In this document: positions 1 to 12,276 of the stretch, in pieces
Layout of the letters: each line of letters starts with the position of its first letter
Numbering within the stretch: the first letter of the stretch is position 1
Assembly: GCF_034190915.1 (NCBI RefSeq)
Contig: NW_026947487.1
Span: 120,551,201 to 120,615,200 of the forward strand
DNA: 64,000 nt
Direction of reading: 5' to 3'
DNA from: Cavia porcellus
Taxonomy: Eukaryota; Chordata; Mammalia; Rodentia; Caviidae
Notes under the pieces: model-generated
What the model was told of the DNA's origin: nothing
The model's database searches: none
Seen by the model: the letters and a program-made list of their open reading frames with translations, nothing else
Translations under genes and position numbers: made by a program

Positions 1-794
1 GTTAAAGCCGCAGGCTCCTTGCATCTGCTCTGGACAGGATCCAACCCATCCAGAAATGAACCCTAGTCCTGCTGCACAATAAAGTATTCCTATGCAGGCC
101 TCCTGACCTCTAAGACCAGACCACTCCAGTCTTCTGACTGTGTTGCTCCACACCTTTCCCAAGCATAGACAGGGCTTTGGCACCCTTGTTAAGCACCCAC
201 ACCTTCCTATAGCTCTAAAATGCAATTCTCAATTATTGCAATTCCCATGCACAGAGAGCTCTGTTATCTCTGCACTCTCCCCAAGAAACCCGACAAACAA
301 ACAAAGAAACAAACAAGAAACCTGACAAACCCTTCTTCTTCCTTCCCTGAGGCAGCACAGACAGGCCATGGGGTCCCTGGGTCTCAGCAGGATTTGCCAG
401 CTACAATCCTCAGAGGGTTAGCAAAGCTCCCATGGCAGTTTGGGACGGGTGGTCATTTTTATCGTAACTCAGCTCTGCAACTGATGGTTCATGCAGATTT
501 GTCTTGTTTACGTTCCACAATTACAACTCAGGAACACAAGCAAGTGTTACTACCTTCAGTGTGATACAATCTGAAACAAGAGGCACCACAGGATGACCTC
601 TATGTGGGGAACAGGAGCAGCCAGCTCTGGGGAGCCCATGACTAGGAGATCACTGCCCAGAAATACCATTTCCAAACTCAGGAATCACAGAGTATGAGGA
701 CAATGACTGAGGATTCAAGAGACAAAGAAAGTAAAACTACCTAAATTTTAGAAAGTAATCCTATTTATTTTTCAAATTTTACTCTAGAGACTTT
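1..794. other. No feature seen
   Basis: Mixed-composition sequence without splice-framed open segments, SINE boxes or repeats that I can support. Confidence 0.6.
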
Positions 795-810
795 CAAAAT
801 GCAAGCTCTG

Positions 811-963
811 TTGGACATGGTGGCACATGCCTCCCAGCACCTGGGAGACTGGGGTAGGAAGATCATGGAGAATTCAAGGCCAGCCTAGGCTCCCTAGTAG
901 GTTCAAGGCCAGCTGAACTGAATAGCAAGACCCTGTCTCAAAAACAAAACAAAAAAGAAATAA
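811..963 (+). repeat. B1-like SINE
   Basis: Runs from a GGACATGGTGGCACATGCC head through AAGGCCAGCCTAGGC to CCCTGTCTCAAAAAC and an A-rich tail. A 16-bp target duplicate (795-810 and 964-979, one mismatch) frames it. Confidence 0.85.
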
Positions 964-979
964 CAAAATGCAAGCCCTG

Positions 980-2388
980 CAGATGAAAAGGAGCTCAGCC
1001 CTCCCAGGAAAGAGAAAGGTATCAGGGAATGTTTCCAGGAAGCCAGCAGGACACTCATTCATCTGTAGGAAGAATATATGAGGTAGGTCCTCAAATGCCC
1101 TTCAGATTTGTTTCATAAAGTGAAGCAAATGTTTTGTTCAAATATTCAAAGATACAAGTTTCAACAGTTCTTTGCCTAGTTTACCTGTAGGTTAACAAAT
1201 GAGCTTTTCACAAGTGCCAACTCCTTTGTTCTTTCTCTACTGCAGCAACCATGAGACAAGTACAAACACCACTCTCAAACCCCACACCCGCTTTTCAGGA
1301 CCGTGGGGCAGGGAAGGGTGGGGAGGGCAGCACTGCAAGGTACAGGAAGGAAGCCTGCCGCTGGCCTGCCAAGGCTAACCTCAGCCCACTCAACTCAGCC
1401 TCACCGCCCCCCACGCACCCACCCATAGCTCACACAGCCAACCAGACCTGGCACCCTGAAAGCAAACCCAAAAGTGGTGGCTGGGGAAATGCCCGTGTTT
1501 TAAGAGAACTAAACCTTAGAAGTAAAACTGTGCCATCAAATAGACAACTGAAGTCTGAATAAAACAATAAATACTCGATAAATGCAATTCAAATCCAGCG
1601 GAAAGACAAAACTATCAATGTTTACTGAAAACATGCAATTTTTCAGATGACAGAATCTGAACAAGTACATTTAAATTTCAATGTTGTTCTTTCATGCCAT
1701 CACTAAAGCACAAGTCTCTACATTCATTCCATAACTTAGCAATGCACAGCAATTTGCTATTTGTAACCAACCAAAAGTTAAAACTTAAGGGTAGTAAAGT
1801 TTCAAAATTCTTAAAGGAAAAACTTAGAAGGTTGACACATCTGTGTCCAGACTCTTTGTTCTGTGCATGCCATTAAATCCCTATCGAGTCTCTGTGCAGA
1901 GCCCCGCTCACTACCACTGACTACGCAAGGGGGCCTGGAGACAGCCCTCCAACCCCCTTCCACAAATTCTCTAGTGGGGCGGGGTGCCTCCATTGCCATC
2001 CCCGGGGCCTGGGAGGCCCTTGCTCACTCACAGGCTCCAAGCCCACGCCTGTGCCCTTGTGGGACACCTAGACTTCCAAGCAGGAAGCTCTACCACCTCA
2101 GATTCTTGCTCAAGCTGTTTATTGGCTTAGACCAGCCTCAAAAATGACCCAGAACAAAACCAACTGAAAAACCACTCAGGTGATGTAATAAGATAATGAG
2201 AAATCACTACAGTCCTAAAACATTAAGTTTGGGGTGATTTTGTTACACAGCAGTAGACAAGACACACATATCCTTCAAGATAAGAACTACTTCAAATACA
2301 CAATTTGTGTAAAACATTGTTTAGAGAACACATTTAACTCAGAACACAGTACAGCCTTTTCATGCTTTGCCCTTAAAATGACACTGAA
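980..2388. other. No gene seen
   Basis: The longest open frame (1251-1562) lies in a Pro-rich C/A-rich stretch and resembles no protein I know. AT-rich from about 1560 to 1830. Confidence 0.6.
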
Positions 2389-2492
2389 AAGCCAGTGTGG
2401 TGGCACCTGCCAGGAATCCCAGCACTCTGAAAGGCTGAGTCAGGAGGTTTCCACATTTGAGCCCAGCCTGGCCAACTTAGTGAGACCCAAAT
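2389..2492 (+). repeat. B1-like SINE, diverged
   Basis: GCCAGTGTGGTGGCACCTG ... CCCAGCACTCTGAAAGGCTGAG ... CCCAGCCTGGCCAAC ... TGAGACCC; no duplicate or A tail was found. Confidence 0.6.
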
Positions 2493-2769
2493 TAGACATT
2501 CCATTTTATCCAGCTATTCGTCCTCTTCTAGGTAATCTGCTGAAGTGTCAAAGACATCATATTATAGTGATCTATGCACACTCACGTTTACAGCACTACA
2601 ACTCACAATAGCTGAATCTTGAAAATGGCCTCTATGTCCATCAACAAATGAATTGATTTTTAAAAATGTGATATTTATACCTACTGGAGCACACTCTGCC
2701 AAAAAGGGTAAATTTGAATCATCTGTAGAAAAATGGATGCACTTTTCTCCCTCCTTTGGCCTTTTCTTC

Positions 2770-2801
<32 letters not shown>

Positions 2802-3180
2802 GAGACAGGGTCTCACTCTATAGTCTAGGCTGGTCTTGAACTCACTATGTAGCCCAGACTGGCTTAGAACTTGCAGCAATACTCCTGCTTCAGCCTGCCA
2901 AAGACTGCGATTACAGGTATGTGCCATAATGTCCAGCTAAATGGATGCACCTTGCAACCATAATATTAAGTGAAATAAGACACACAAGCTTAAATACTGC
3001 ATGATACAAAGAACTACTACTGTAAATAAAAGATAAGGAGCTATATAGGTCTTTCTCAAATGGTAAGGGGATCAAGAGAGGGAAGTATTAAGATGTGTTA
3101 TGTAGAAGTACCAACTCCCCCCAAAGAATGTGATCATTATGCACTACAAAAATGTATCAATAAAGATAAAAGCACAAAAT
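2493..3180 (+). repeat. L1 3' end fragment, split by a B1
   Basis: 2493-2742 and 2951-3180 follow the familiar mammalian L1 3' region: the TCTTCTAGGTAATCTGCT segment, then TGTCCATCAACAAATGAATTG, then ATATTAAGTGAAATAAGACAC, ending near an ATCAATAAAGATAAAA tail. A minus-strand B1 interrupts it. No open frame remains. Confidence 0.65.
2743..2938 (-). repeat. B1-like SINE inserted in the L1 fragment
   Basis: A T run (2777-2802) precedes TGAGACAGGGTCTCACTC and, at the far end, GATTACAGGTATGTGCCA. AAATGGATGCAC occurs on both sides (2731-2742, 2939-2950), a 12-bp target duplicate within L1 sequence. Confidence 0.87.
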
Positions 3181-3189
3181 GAACTGTGG

Positions 3190-3236
3190 GTACAGCTTAC
3201 TTTGAAGATCCTGGGTTCAATTCGCAGGACCACAAA
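3190..3236 (+). repeat. Old ID-like fragment
   Basis: GGGTACAGCTTACTTTGAAG ... CTGGGTTCAATTCGCAGGA has a recognisable B box; the middle is worn or shortened. Confidence 0.3.
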
Positions 3237-3677
3237 CAATACAAAGCAAAACAGTACTGTGACCATCAACCTCAAGTGACACTGTGTGTGCTACAAGACT
3301 GTAAACACTTTGGGCACACCACATGACCCCGACCCCCAGGGAGATCAAAGCTGCTGGCTCTGCCCTCTGCTCTACACTGCCCCACTGCACCAGCCTGGTA
3401 GGTGGATGCCCAGCCAAGTTAACAGACTTGGAGCGCTGTAAGTCAAAACAACACAATGATAGTCCTTGAATTTTAGCATGAAAAACATTTCTTAGATACA
3501 AACTTTTTGGAGGAGCTATAAAAGTCTGTTTTACAGGAAACAAGTCTGGAAGAATAGATTTAAAATCAAAAAGATTTACTAAAACAGCCTCAAAAGTTGC
3601 AAGAATCTTCTTCCTACCTTAGCCCTCCGCCAATGACAGAATATACTGGCTCCAGAGAGAGGGAAATTTTCCACCAA

Positions 3678-3740
3678 GCTAGGGCTCTAAACACGCCAGG
3701 GAAGTAAGTACTCCACGACTGAGCCACACACCTGGGCCTA
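3678..3740 (-). repeat. Old ID-like SINE
   Basis: The minus strand reads CCCAGGTGTGTGGCTCAGTCG near an A box. The right half is lost or diverged. Confidence 0.35.
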
Positions 3741-4586
3741 GAGAGGTGAATTCTTGAAGTGACTTAAAGACCTGAAGTCAGGGAAAGACCTAAGGCCCAC
3801 AATTGGCTTCTGGATAAAAAGACATGTAAACAGAATTCCAGAAGCCACAGATTCTATTTCATAAAACATGTACTTGGGAACCCCAGGAATCTTAAGTATT
3901 CTAAAACTTCAGAACCTAAAACATCATACATATACATATACTTTATTTTGGTTTAGTATTTCCATCATGATTCAACAGATTTGTGTAAGAACTAAGGGGA
4001 AATGCAGAGCACAAAAATACACAGCTATCTATCCCTGGGGGCAGAAGAGCAGAAACTGCTGAGATATCCCGGGCATGCTGCAAAGTACCTGGGAGAGCCC
4101 CAGACAAGACCCATGTATGAGATCTCTCGGCAGAGCCACTGGGCTGCACACGCCTGACCACAGTGAAGCGGCTCCAGGACTGTCTCAGTGTGATTTAAAA
4201 ATCCCCTGTTGTTCTTAGTGTGCACTTGCTTATATGACCAAGAAGCAGGCATGCTCACATGCATGCAGGACCCAGACTCAAGGTGCTCACAGAAATCATG
4301 TTCCATGCCCACTGGGCCCAACTGCCTAAAAATATCAGGAATTTATTCAAGAAGGCAGCAGCCTTCTCTGCTCTCACCTTGGGCTTGCCACATGGTGCAA
4401 GGGTCTGCTCTCACTAGAGTGCAGCAGCCCATAGGGTACAGGCCACAATGTTAGGGGTGCCCATGGCAAGAACCAGCAAACAGCACTGGGGAAGGCAAGA
4501 TAACAAGCACTGGGCCCTCCAAGCCACATACCGTCACTGCCCCTCATCTTTACTGCTGTGCAACAGCCCTTTAAGAATATGGCACC

Positions 4587-4699
4587 GGGGCTGGGGATTT
4601 AGCTCAGCGGCATAAGCGCCTGCCGTACAAGCAGGCAGTCGTGAGTTTAATCCCTGGTACCAATAAAAAGGAAAAAGACAAAAAAAAAAAAAAAAAACC
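4587..4699 (+). repeat. Young tRNA-derived (ID-like) SINE
   Basis: Starts GGGGCTGGGGATTTAGCTCA, with A box TAGCTCAGCGG and a slightly changed B box (GAGTTTAATCCC), then CAATAAAAAGGAAAAAGAC and poly(A). A perfect 14-bp duplicate, AAGAATATGGCACC, frames it (4573-4586, 4700-4713). Confidence 0.92.
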
Positions 4700-4713
4700 A
4701 AGAATATGGCACC

Positions 4714-4857
4714 AAGCTGGGTGTGGTGACACACACCTGTAATCCCAGTACTCGGAAGACTGAGGCAGGAAGATTGGTGCAAGTTTGAGACCAGCCTGGG
4801 TTACAAAGTGAGCTCAAGTGCAGCCTGAATTGCATAACGAGACTGTCTCAAAAAGAC
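4714..4857 (+). repeat. B1-like SINE
   Basis: AAGCTGGGTGTGGTGACAC head, CTGTAATCCCAGTACTCGG, two copies of the AGCCTG segment, GACTGTCTCAAAAAGA end. It abuts the right duplicate of the ID-like SINE just upstream. Confidence 0.9.
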
Positions 4858-4887
4858 CGGGAGGGGTGGGTAGGGGGTATGGAACCA

Positions 4888-4976
4888 GGGCTGGGGATTT
4901 AGCTCAGCAGCCCAAGCACTTGCCCAGCAAGTGTGAGGTCATGAGTTCAATTCTCAATTTGTCCCACCCCCAAAAG
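4888..4976 (+). repeat. ID-like SINE
   Basis: GGGCTGGGGATTTAGCTCAG with the A box intact; the B box has drifted (GAGTTCAATTCTCA) and the tail is C-rich rather than A-rich. Confidence 0.8.
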
Positions 4977-6337
4977 AACGTGAAACTATCCTGAGCAACC
5001 TGGGTGTGCAGATAGAGGCCATAGGCTGGCTGGGTCCACAGGCTGCAGTGCACTGGGCCAGGACCTCAGTCCAACCACGCAGACCAGCAGTATGCCTGGC
5101 TGCAATCCTCTGCTGGGATGCCATTCCTTCATGACAAAGGCTAAGAGGCCCCTGTCTCACTCTTCCCCTGTGGCCCTGGGATGAGTGGGAGCAGGCTCTT
5201 CTGTGTACCAGGCAATTAAATCCACATAAATCTGTGTGTTCCCACATGCCTTGTGTTACACTGCAACTGCACACAAGGCTCCATGGCATGTGTCAGCTCC
5301 ACACTCTTGAAATGGTAGGGTAATACCCCCAAGGCAACAGTTTCAGACTCCTGCTGATGGAACCACTCTGCAAAGTAAGGTGACCATGCTTACAGCCAAC
5401 AAGTTTCCCCAAAGCTTCTCTGGAGAAAACCAGAGACTACTCAGGGTGAGCGTCACCAACTTGACAAGCAAAGCTCCCCAATGGCCAGCTGTTGCACCCA
5501 CTCAGGTCACTCTAAGCTACACCATAGCCTAGTCCTGACCCCTTCGTCCCCATTCCCCAGACTGCTCAGCAAGTCTACTTTTTGCTTGGAGGCCTTCAGA
5601 AATCCTCCACAGCATAAAACCTCCTGCCCAGAAAGGGTCAAAGAGTCAACTTCAATGGCTGTGGCTCCAGCATACACTGCTACGCGAACCCCACACAGGC
5701 TACCCATTACCTGCAGGGTCAAGGGCATGTGATTACCACCCCAAAACTTGTGTGCCCACTTTGAGCACTGTGGACTTAGCACACCAAAAATGCATGCCAG
5801 GCAGGTGGCCAGGGAGGGTCAGCAGCAGTGCATCCTAGATACCTCACAAAGTACTTGTCATTTCCTGTTTTACATGAAAACCAATTATGCCTCAGAGAAT
5901 GACATTAAAACAGTAATTTCAAATAAATTTCTTTTAAATTCTCTCCTTCAGTGTTATTAAGCGTAAAAGAAAAAGGACTGCTGTGTTCTTGTTACTTCTC
6001 TTCATGTTGCTGGTTTGCTACTGCTCTTTGTCTTCAGGATCAAACAGAAGTTCCAAATTTAGTATCTGCTCTATAAGAAACCATACTTGCAACAAACTAG
6101 TGCATGTATCTAGGAGGCCACATGTATATGGTCTTTAGTTTTATTCACAATCCTTATACTGTTCAGTGATTTTAACAGTAAACCCTAAATCAAACCAGGT
6201 TCCAATATACTCTGTCCAAACTAAACATGTTTTTAACATTTTCAAAGCATTTTTGTGTAGCACTTTCTCTTATTCTGAATTTAAAGAAAAAAACAGCAAT
6301 CAATTCAAAGGCCTCAGAACAAGAAGGTGGAGGGAGT

Positions 6338-6398
6338 GGGTGTGGTAGCACAAGCCTGTAATCCTAGCAAAGGCCCTGCCTCAAAAACATCCCCTCCA

Positions 6399-6439
<41 letters not shown>
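6338..6439 (+). repeat. Truncated B1 followed by (CA)n microsatellite
   Basis: A B1 left part (GTGGTAGCACAAGCCTGTAA) jumps to GCCCTGCCTCAAAAAC, then about 20 CA units fill 6399-6439. Confidence 0.75.
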
Positions 6440-6441
<2 letters not shown>

Positions 6442-6699
6442 TGGAAGTGTAGCTACAAAAGACTCTCCTACCTGTTCAGTGTGAGCAGGCAGATATGTAG
6501 TAAGGGACTGGAAGAATGTCCCAAGGACATCCAGCCTGTCACTGTCCACCTCTGTCCTGACACTCACCTCTAAACAGACATTGCCCTTCTAAACCAGATC
6601 CCTGAGTGCCAAAACCTCAAGAGGTTCACTCAAAAAGACCACTGGTCCCCCATCCACAAGAGGCCTGAGTCAAAACCTGCAGTGGCATAGCAAACCACA

Positions 6700-6910
6700 A
6701 CCTAGGTGTGTGCCCTAGAGAAACAAACCATCAACACAAATCCGTGAGTGCAAACGTTCACAGTGGCTCCATTTGCAGTAGCCAAAAAGAGAAGAGTCAG
6801 ACATCACTGATGAACAAGCCGAAAGCAGTGTACCCACACAACAGGACACAACTCAATCACACATGGAGCTAGGACGGACTCTAAGGACAGGACACTCAGC
6901 AAATGGAGGT
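6700..6910 (+). repeat. Old L1 3' fragment
   Basis: Order and wording resemble the L1 3' region: TTCACAGTGGCTCC, GTAGCCAAAAAGAG, GATGAACAAGCC, then CACATGGAGCTAGGACGGA. It is heavily diverged. Confidence 0.4.
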
Positions 6911-6917
6911 GTGGCTG

Positions 6918-6985
6918 TTAGAGACCTTGGCGGTGGAGCACTTGCCTGGCACATACAAGGCCCTGAGCTCAAGTCCCAGCACAAG
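6918..6985 (+). repeat. ID-like SINE, diverged
   Basis: GGCGGTGGAGCACTTGCCTGG ... AAGGCCCTGAGCTCAAGTCCC keeps the tRNA spacing of A and B box. Confidence 0.6.
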
Positions 6986-7103
6986 GGAGAACAGAAGTTC
7001 ATAACCACAGAAGTGGGATCCTTGTGATGTTGGAGCTGTATCGGTGTGTGGGCTGCTGTGCCAAACTCAGGAATGACATGTGTGATACAGATGCACAAAA
7101 CTG

Positions 7104-7104
7104 G

Positions 7105-7134
<30 letters not shown>
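7104..7134 (+). repeat. (CA)n microsatellite
   Basis: About 15 uninterrupted CA units. Confidence 0.95.
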
Positions 7135-7135
<1 letters not shown>

Positions 7136-9604
7136 GGGCACAAGGAAATGGGGCCTTCTAAATAAGATCACACCACTGTCTCAATGCCACTACCTGGCTG
7201 TCAAACTGTTCATTGTACAAACTATTACCCACCATGAAAGGCAGGGAAAGTGAACACAGGACCCTTCTGCAGTGCAGGACAATGAGCAACTCAGCCCAGC
7301 AATACCAAGGCCCTCAGCATGCAAGCGCAAGTGAAACGCTGGTGTGGTGTGGTGTGGTGGTGTGTCTACCTGCAGACACCTCTGAGACATCCGCAAGTAA
7401 AACGACCGGGTAGCTGAGAATTACTTTAACAAACACAAACTTTGAACATTTCATGAGAAAGAAAACAACTCCTTAAAAAAAAAAAAAAAAATACAAACAG
7501 GAAGTTTTTAAAAACCAAGCCAGAAAAATGCTAGTAACCATTGAAATGGGGTAAACAGGACAGTATTCTCTCAAATTTCAAGGATGTTTGGAAATACTCG
7601 AAAGAGGAAATCTAAACAAATACTTAAACTTTCTGGGTTAATGTAAAGTCATCAGGTCTTGGGCCCACTGAGGAACATTTTGAAATAGCTCCTTGTCCCC
7701 ATGCAGTTAGCTGGCATTCTTCAGACAGCAGCAGTACTTGCACACCTGAGACAGTTCTGAGGCAGCTCTGGGTGGTGGAGCTGTCCTAGATACGCAGGAG
7801 AGTGGTAGGGGTGAGTGTGCTCAGACAGGACTGGGTTCCCGTGGCCTGTGGTTTATAAGCTACCAAAGCTACCCAGGGTTTTGATTTTGCAAAACAGTGA
7901 AGTAACTCTGGGAATGTGAACTCCAGGTGCCAGTCTTAGTTCCTTGCTGGTGCCTTCTATCTGCCACAGCTGGTTTCTGTGGGTCAATAGCTGTGGTTAC
8001 AGCCACAGCCACCCACTCTGTAGAGCTGGTTTCTGCTGTGGCTCACGCTTCTCCTGGGCTCTGGACGACATGGCTGGAGAGCTGTCAGATACATGGCTTG
8101 TTGTGTGGCTTCTCTCACCTGCTTTGGAGTTGATCTTCCTGCACTTTCAGAGAGGACAGCAGCATGCAGCCTTGAGGGTTAGACCCCTTGAGGGCTCCTA
8201 TAGTACTGTGGTGAACACTGTATCTACCCTGCAGCTTTACCACTTATTTTAGAAATGCCTGGGTTTTGTTTTGGTTAAGTTCAGCCATTAACTTGCTGTA
8301 GAACCTTGGGAAAGCTGCTTAACTTCTGGCGTGTGGAAGAGTTAAACTTTGGAGGGCTTTCCTAACTTCTATTCTCATAATGGCACTCCACAGAAGGAGT
8401 TCATAGGATGCCCAGTGTCCTGAAGTGTGATTAAAGAAGTGTGGTAATGGAGAAAGAGTCAGGATGACTTGAAATGATTTCCTTGTAATGAAACTGTTCA
8501 ATGTGGCTTCGGGGGTCACTGCACGTGGCTGTGGATGGAGCTCTCTGAGGTGGGGTGGGTAACATGGTTACAAGACTGGCACAAGTGCCTTTGCAGCCAC
8601 TTACGATTTAAGCTGCTATGAATCACATCTGTCTCTATGCTCTGAGACACAGAAGTGGGCCCAGGTCTCAGCGAATGGTGTGTACCAGTCAGGCTGAGGG
8701 GTAAGAATGGAGTGGGCTGTGACCTGCACCAGTCAGCTTTTCCCTCTGCATGAGTTCCTGGGGCTGGTCTTGAGCAGGAAAGCATCATTCTTCATTCAAG
8801 GCTCTTCTTCGAAAGGCTCCCCAGGCAACATGTGGCATAGTGCCCACAGCTTTTGGTCTCCACCTGGACCCAAACATAGCCTTATTTCCTGACAGGACCC
8901 CATGCCAACACTGTCTGGGTCATCCCCAAAACCTTACCCCACTGCCTGCCTTCACCCTCCTTGTTCCATTCACTAGGGGCTGAGGGGCTCCGCCCTGCAG
9001 GACTTCTGTAGCTCCATTCTCTGCCTGGCAAGTTCACCAGCGACCCCTTCCTGTACCTCAGACCACACCTTAGGTCTCAGCTTGTGGAAAGCATCGTTTG
9101 CCCTTCCCAGACCCCTGTCTTCTTTCCTATTGCATTTTCCTCCCAACACCTGAGATCCACATGCACCTTCATGCAGTTCTCAGTCCCTGCACTGCACATT
9201 TCAAGTCATCCTGACTCTTTCTCCATTATTGTTACCATAAAGAACTGTTTTGTCACCTTTCAAGATACTGGGCATCAAATCAACAGTCTCTGCAGCCTTA
9301 TAAGAACAGAAGCAACCTGAAAAGTCCCCTTTTATTCCCTGAACTGATGTGTGAACTCTGAGGAATAAGACCCTATTTTTTTAATAGTCTGCATGACACA
9401 GCAGTTATCCCCAAAAGAAAGGCTGAGGGCTGCCAGCCAGAATCTACCAAGGCGGCCACTTCTCTCATTTGTCAACGCTTCCTCTTCTGCCCTTTGGGAA
9501 TAACAATCAGGTGGATGGATGGTTTGTACGCATTCATATTTCTCCCAAACCGTAGTTGAGAAAGCATGCAAGTATAAGTAAATGGCAAGGAAAGGGGTGG
9601 CAAC
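7135..9604. other. No gene seen; 2.5 kb free of clear SINEs
   Basis: A 17-A run lies at about 7476. Short frames at 7927-8252 overlap in two phases and look random. The lack of recognisable repeats makes this one of the longer unique stretches. Confidence 0.5.
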
Positions 9605-9619
9605 AAGAAGACAAAAATT

Positions 9620-9780
9620 AAAAAAAAAAAAAAAAAAAGTTAAAAAGGGGGAGGGGCGCACTGGGGATTTAGCTCAGCGGCATAAGCGCCTGCCTTGCAA
9701 GCAGGCGGTAGTGAGTTCGATCCCCGGTACCAATAAAAAGGAAAAAGACAAAAAAAAAAAAAAGAAAAAGAAAAAGAAAA
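9620..9780 (+). repeat. Young ID-like SINE preceded by a separate A run inside the target duplicates
   Basis: The SINE proper begins near 9659 (CACTGGGGATTTAGCTCAGC), has a perfect-looking B box (GAGTTCGATCCC) and the AATAAAAAGGAAAAAGAC tail. The 15-bp duplicate AAGAAGACAAAAATT (9605-9619 and 9781-9795) also encloses an upstream A run and GGGGGAGGGG, so the inserted DNA is longer than the SINE. Confidence 0.88.
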
Positions 9781-9795
9781 AAGAAGACAAAAATT

Positions 9796-12148
9796 TTACA
9801 TTTACGCCAGGCAATTCTTTTTTAAAAATATTAAGATCAGGCTTTAAATTTCTTACAGTATTTTAACAGAAATCAGGTGAATTTTCTGCTTAGTGATTCT
9901 GGTAATTCCGGCCACCTAAAATGTATTCCTACCATAGGGATCGAAACTGTATGAAGTTTTACTGGAACACAATCACACTTCTCTGTTCACTTACGCATCT
10001 GACTAGGTCCAACAGACTGTAAATCCAGCTAACACACTGATCTTGGGCATTTTCTGTGATCTATGTTCTGCCTTTCTGCCACACCATGAAGCAGAACAAA
10101 ACTTGCCATACCCTGCTCTGTAACAGCCACTCTCAACAGGATGTGGTGCCCAGGACAGCCGCTGCCTTAGCACATCACCTCCTCCCATCAATTGTGTGCC
10201 ATCCATGTTGTACCCTCTGGAGAAATGAGTGCCACCTGGGTCACTGTGTCCTATGAATGAGGGTTTCATGAAAGTCTTTGGACATCTTTGTCCAGGTTTA
10301 TAAGGAGAAAGGGCAAGAATTAAAATATATGAGTTTACTAACTACCAATTAACATACACATGTATGTAATGATTTCCCACACATGAATGTGCACACACTG
10401 GTTAAATCAGGTCGCTATTCATTCCCAGGTCGCTATTCATTCCCAGCTCTCTTTGCTGGTTTCAAATCTTAACATCAAAGCCTGACCACAACAACTCCCA
10501 CAGAAAACAACAAAGCACTGAGCTTAAATGATATTAATCTGAATGTCTGTGTCACAGAGCTACCAATAAAGCAGGCTGAGAGTCAGTAATGGGATGGGAA
10601 GTGGATGGCTTTCTGGTTGGAGTTACTAAGGTACATGAAGACTTCATACATTAGCAAGCCTATGTCATAACTTAGTAATATGTAAAGCAATCAGCTAAGG
10701 AACAGTGGGGTGAGGAATGCTCTGTGACAGTTGGCTGCATCTTCTCTAGGGACCTCCCTATTTGTCTCCACAATGGAACACACCCATACCCCAGAGCCAC
10801 AACAGCAGAAAGGGTGCAACTCCCCTCCTTCCCCAATGTCCACCATGGGCAGGCTGGGCATCTTTTCTGTAAAGAGCAGAAGGCAAGGGTAACTAGAGGA
10901 CAGGAGATGTAGCCATTTTGAGAGTTCCAGGAGTGAATCTTACAGTTTGGTTTCATGTCTTTTGTGCAAGTTTGGGGTTGTATAGATGTCTTTCAAGGGC
11001 TGAAGATGCTTTTGGAACAGATCACTGCTAAGGCCCATGCCACACTAAGAACACCAAGGTCTGTGGTGCCTGCTGTCTGCCAGAGTAGGTAATGGGACCA
11101 AAAACCTCAAGCGCTCACATATGTAGGCTCCTAAGACCTCACCCTAAGCATGTGCAGCAGGGCTGCCCCCAGACGGCTTTGCAACTGGCTACAGAACATA
11201 AGGTTGGCCACACCTGCCCCAGCCACGTCAGGACACAAACAACAAGATACTGAAGAACCCTGGGCCAGCAGGGTACACATCCAAGAAGACAAGGCACATT
11301 TACACATTTTTGCTGTCTTTAAAATCTAAGGTTTCTAACAAAGACCTCCTCTCAGTTTCCACATAGAATGAAAACTGCTTTCTCAAAACAGCTTAGTGTC
11401 CTTAGCATTGCCATAAGTGACTTGAAAGCTGACAGGGCCAGGCTCCTGCATACTCACAGCTGATCAGGGCATCTGAGCACCAGCTCACAAGAGGGCTGGA
11501 CCGAGCCACTTCCAGGTGACAAGCTAAGCATGCATCATCTCGCCTGCCATGCACAGAGCCAATGCAACTTGTGGGGCAGCATGTGAGGCCACACGGCTTG
11601 CACGGCCTACTCCCACTCATGGTTGAACAACTTGCTGCTGTACATGGAGCGCAGCAAGCATGCCAGCTTGGGGGTGGGCTGCTTCATCTTCAGTGCTCTG
11701 TAATTTTTAGCAAGCAGAATGTTTTCAATTTCCCAAGATAGGTGATTAATCCAAAAATTTTGAAAAATATAGAAAAAAACTAAGAGAAATAACCTGTTGC
11801 AGAAAATTGTCATTTCAGTTCCCCAATTCTCACTTCTCAAAAGCACTTACCTTCTTCCTGTATTTGTAAGCACTGCCTTCTGCACCTCCAAACCATTCAA
11901 GTTGCAATCTATGTCCCAGTATATATAGGTGTGTGTTAAATTTCCTGGCTGTACCAAGAATCTCACAGTAGAAAGCTATGACTTCTGACACCAAGGTGCA
12001 AACAATAGCAATGCCAATGCTAACTCCTCTCCCTTACTCAGTACAAGAGCCCATGAGTCTGAAGCAGACTCCTCCTGAGCATGACAACACAAGTTCTGCA
12101 CCACATAGCAGAAGGACCCTGCCTGTGAGGAGCCCAGTTTGCTCTAAC
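9796..12148. other. No confirmed gene; small tandem repeat
   Basis: Contains an exact 18-bp tandem duplication (GTCGCTATTCATTCCCAG, 10411-10428 and 10429-10446). A minus-strand donor-like AAGAAG|GTAAGT sits near 11848 without a convincing acceptor. Confidence 0.5.
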
Positions 12149-12163
12149 ACCAAGCAAGTCTTT

Positions 12164-12276
12164 TTTTTTTTTTTTTTTTTCCTTTCTTTTTCGTTTTTAT
12201 CGGTACCAGGGATTGAACTCAGACTGCCTGCTTGCAAAGCAGGCACTTATGCCGCTGAGCTAAATCCCCAGCCCCG
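12164..12276 (-). repeat. Young ID-like SINE
   Basis: Minus orientation with a T run, then GGTACCAGGGATTGAACTC (B box complement) and GCTGAGCTAAATCCCCAGCC (A box complement). The 15-bp duplicate ACCAAGCAAGTCTTT (12149-12163, 12277-12291) is perfect. Confidence 0.92.

Noticed and set aside
4587..4660. tRNA gene call at the ID-like SINEs
   Set aside because: A and B boxes are present, but copies carry a SINE tail, poly(A) and target duplicates; they are retroposons, not functional tRNA genes.
11605..11700. Exon-like segment with two plausible peptides, one per strand, ending near 11606 (minus) or 11690 (plus)
   Set aside because: The plus reading has an in-frame stop just upstream with no acceptor between; the minus reading has a poor pyrimidine tract. 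I recognise neither peptide.
11849..12010. Open minus-strand stretch ending at a donor-like AAGAAG|GTAAGT
   Set aside because: No convincing acceptor at its upstream end, and an open run of this length is common by chance.
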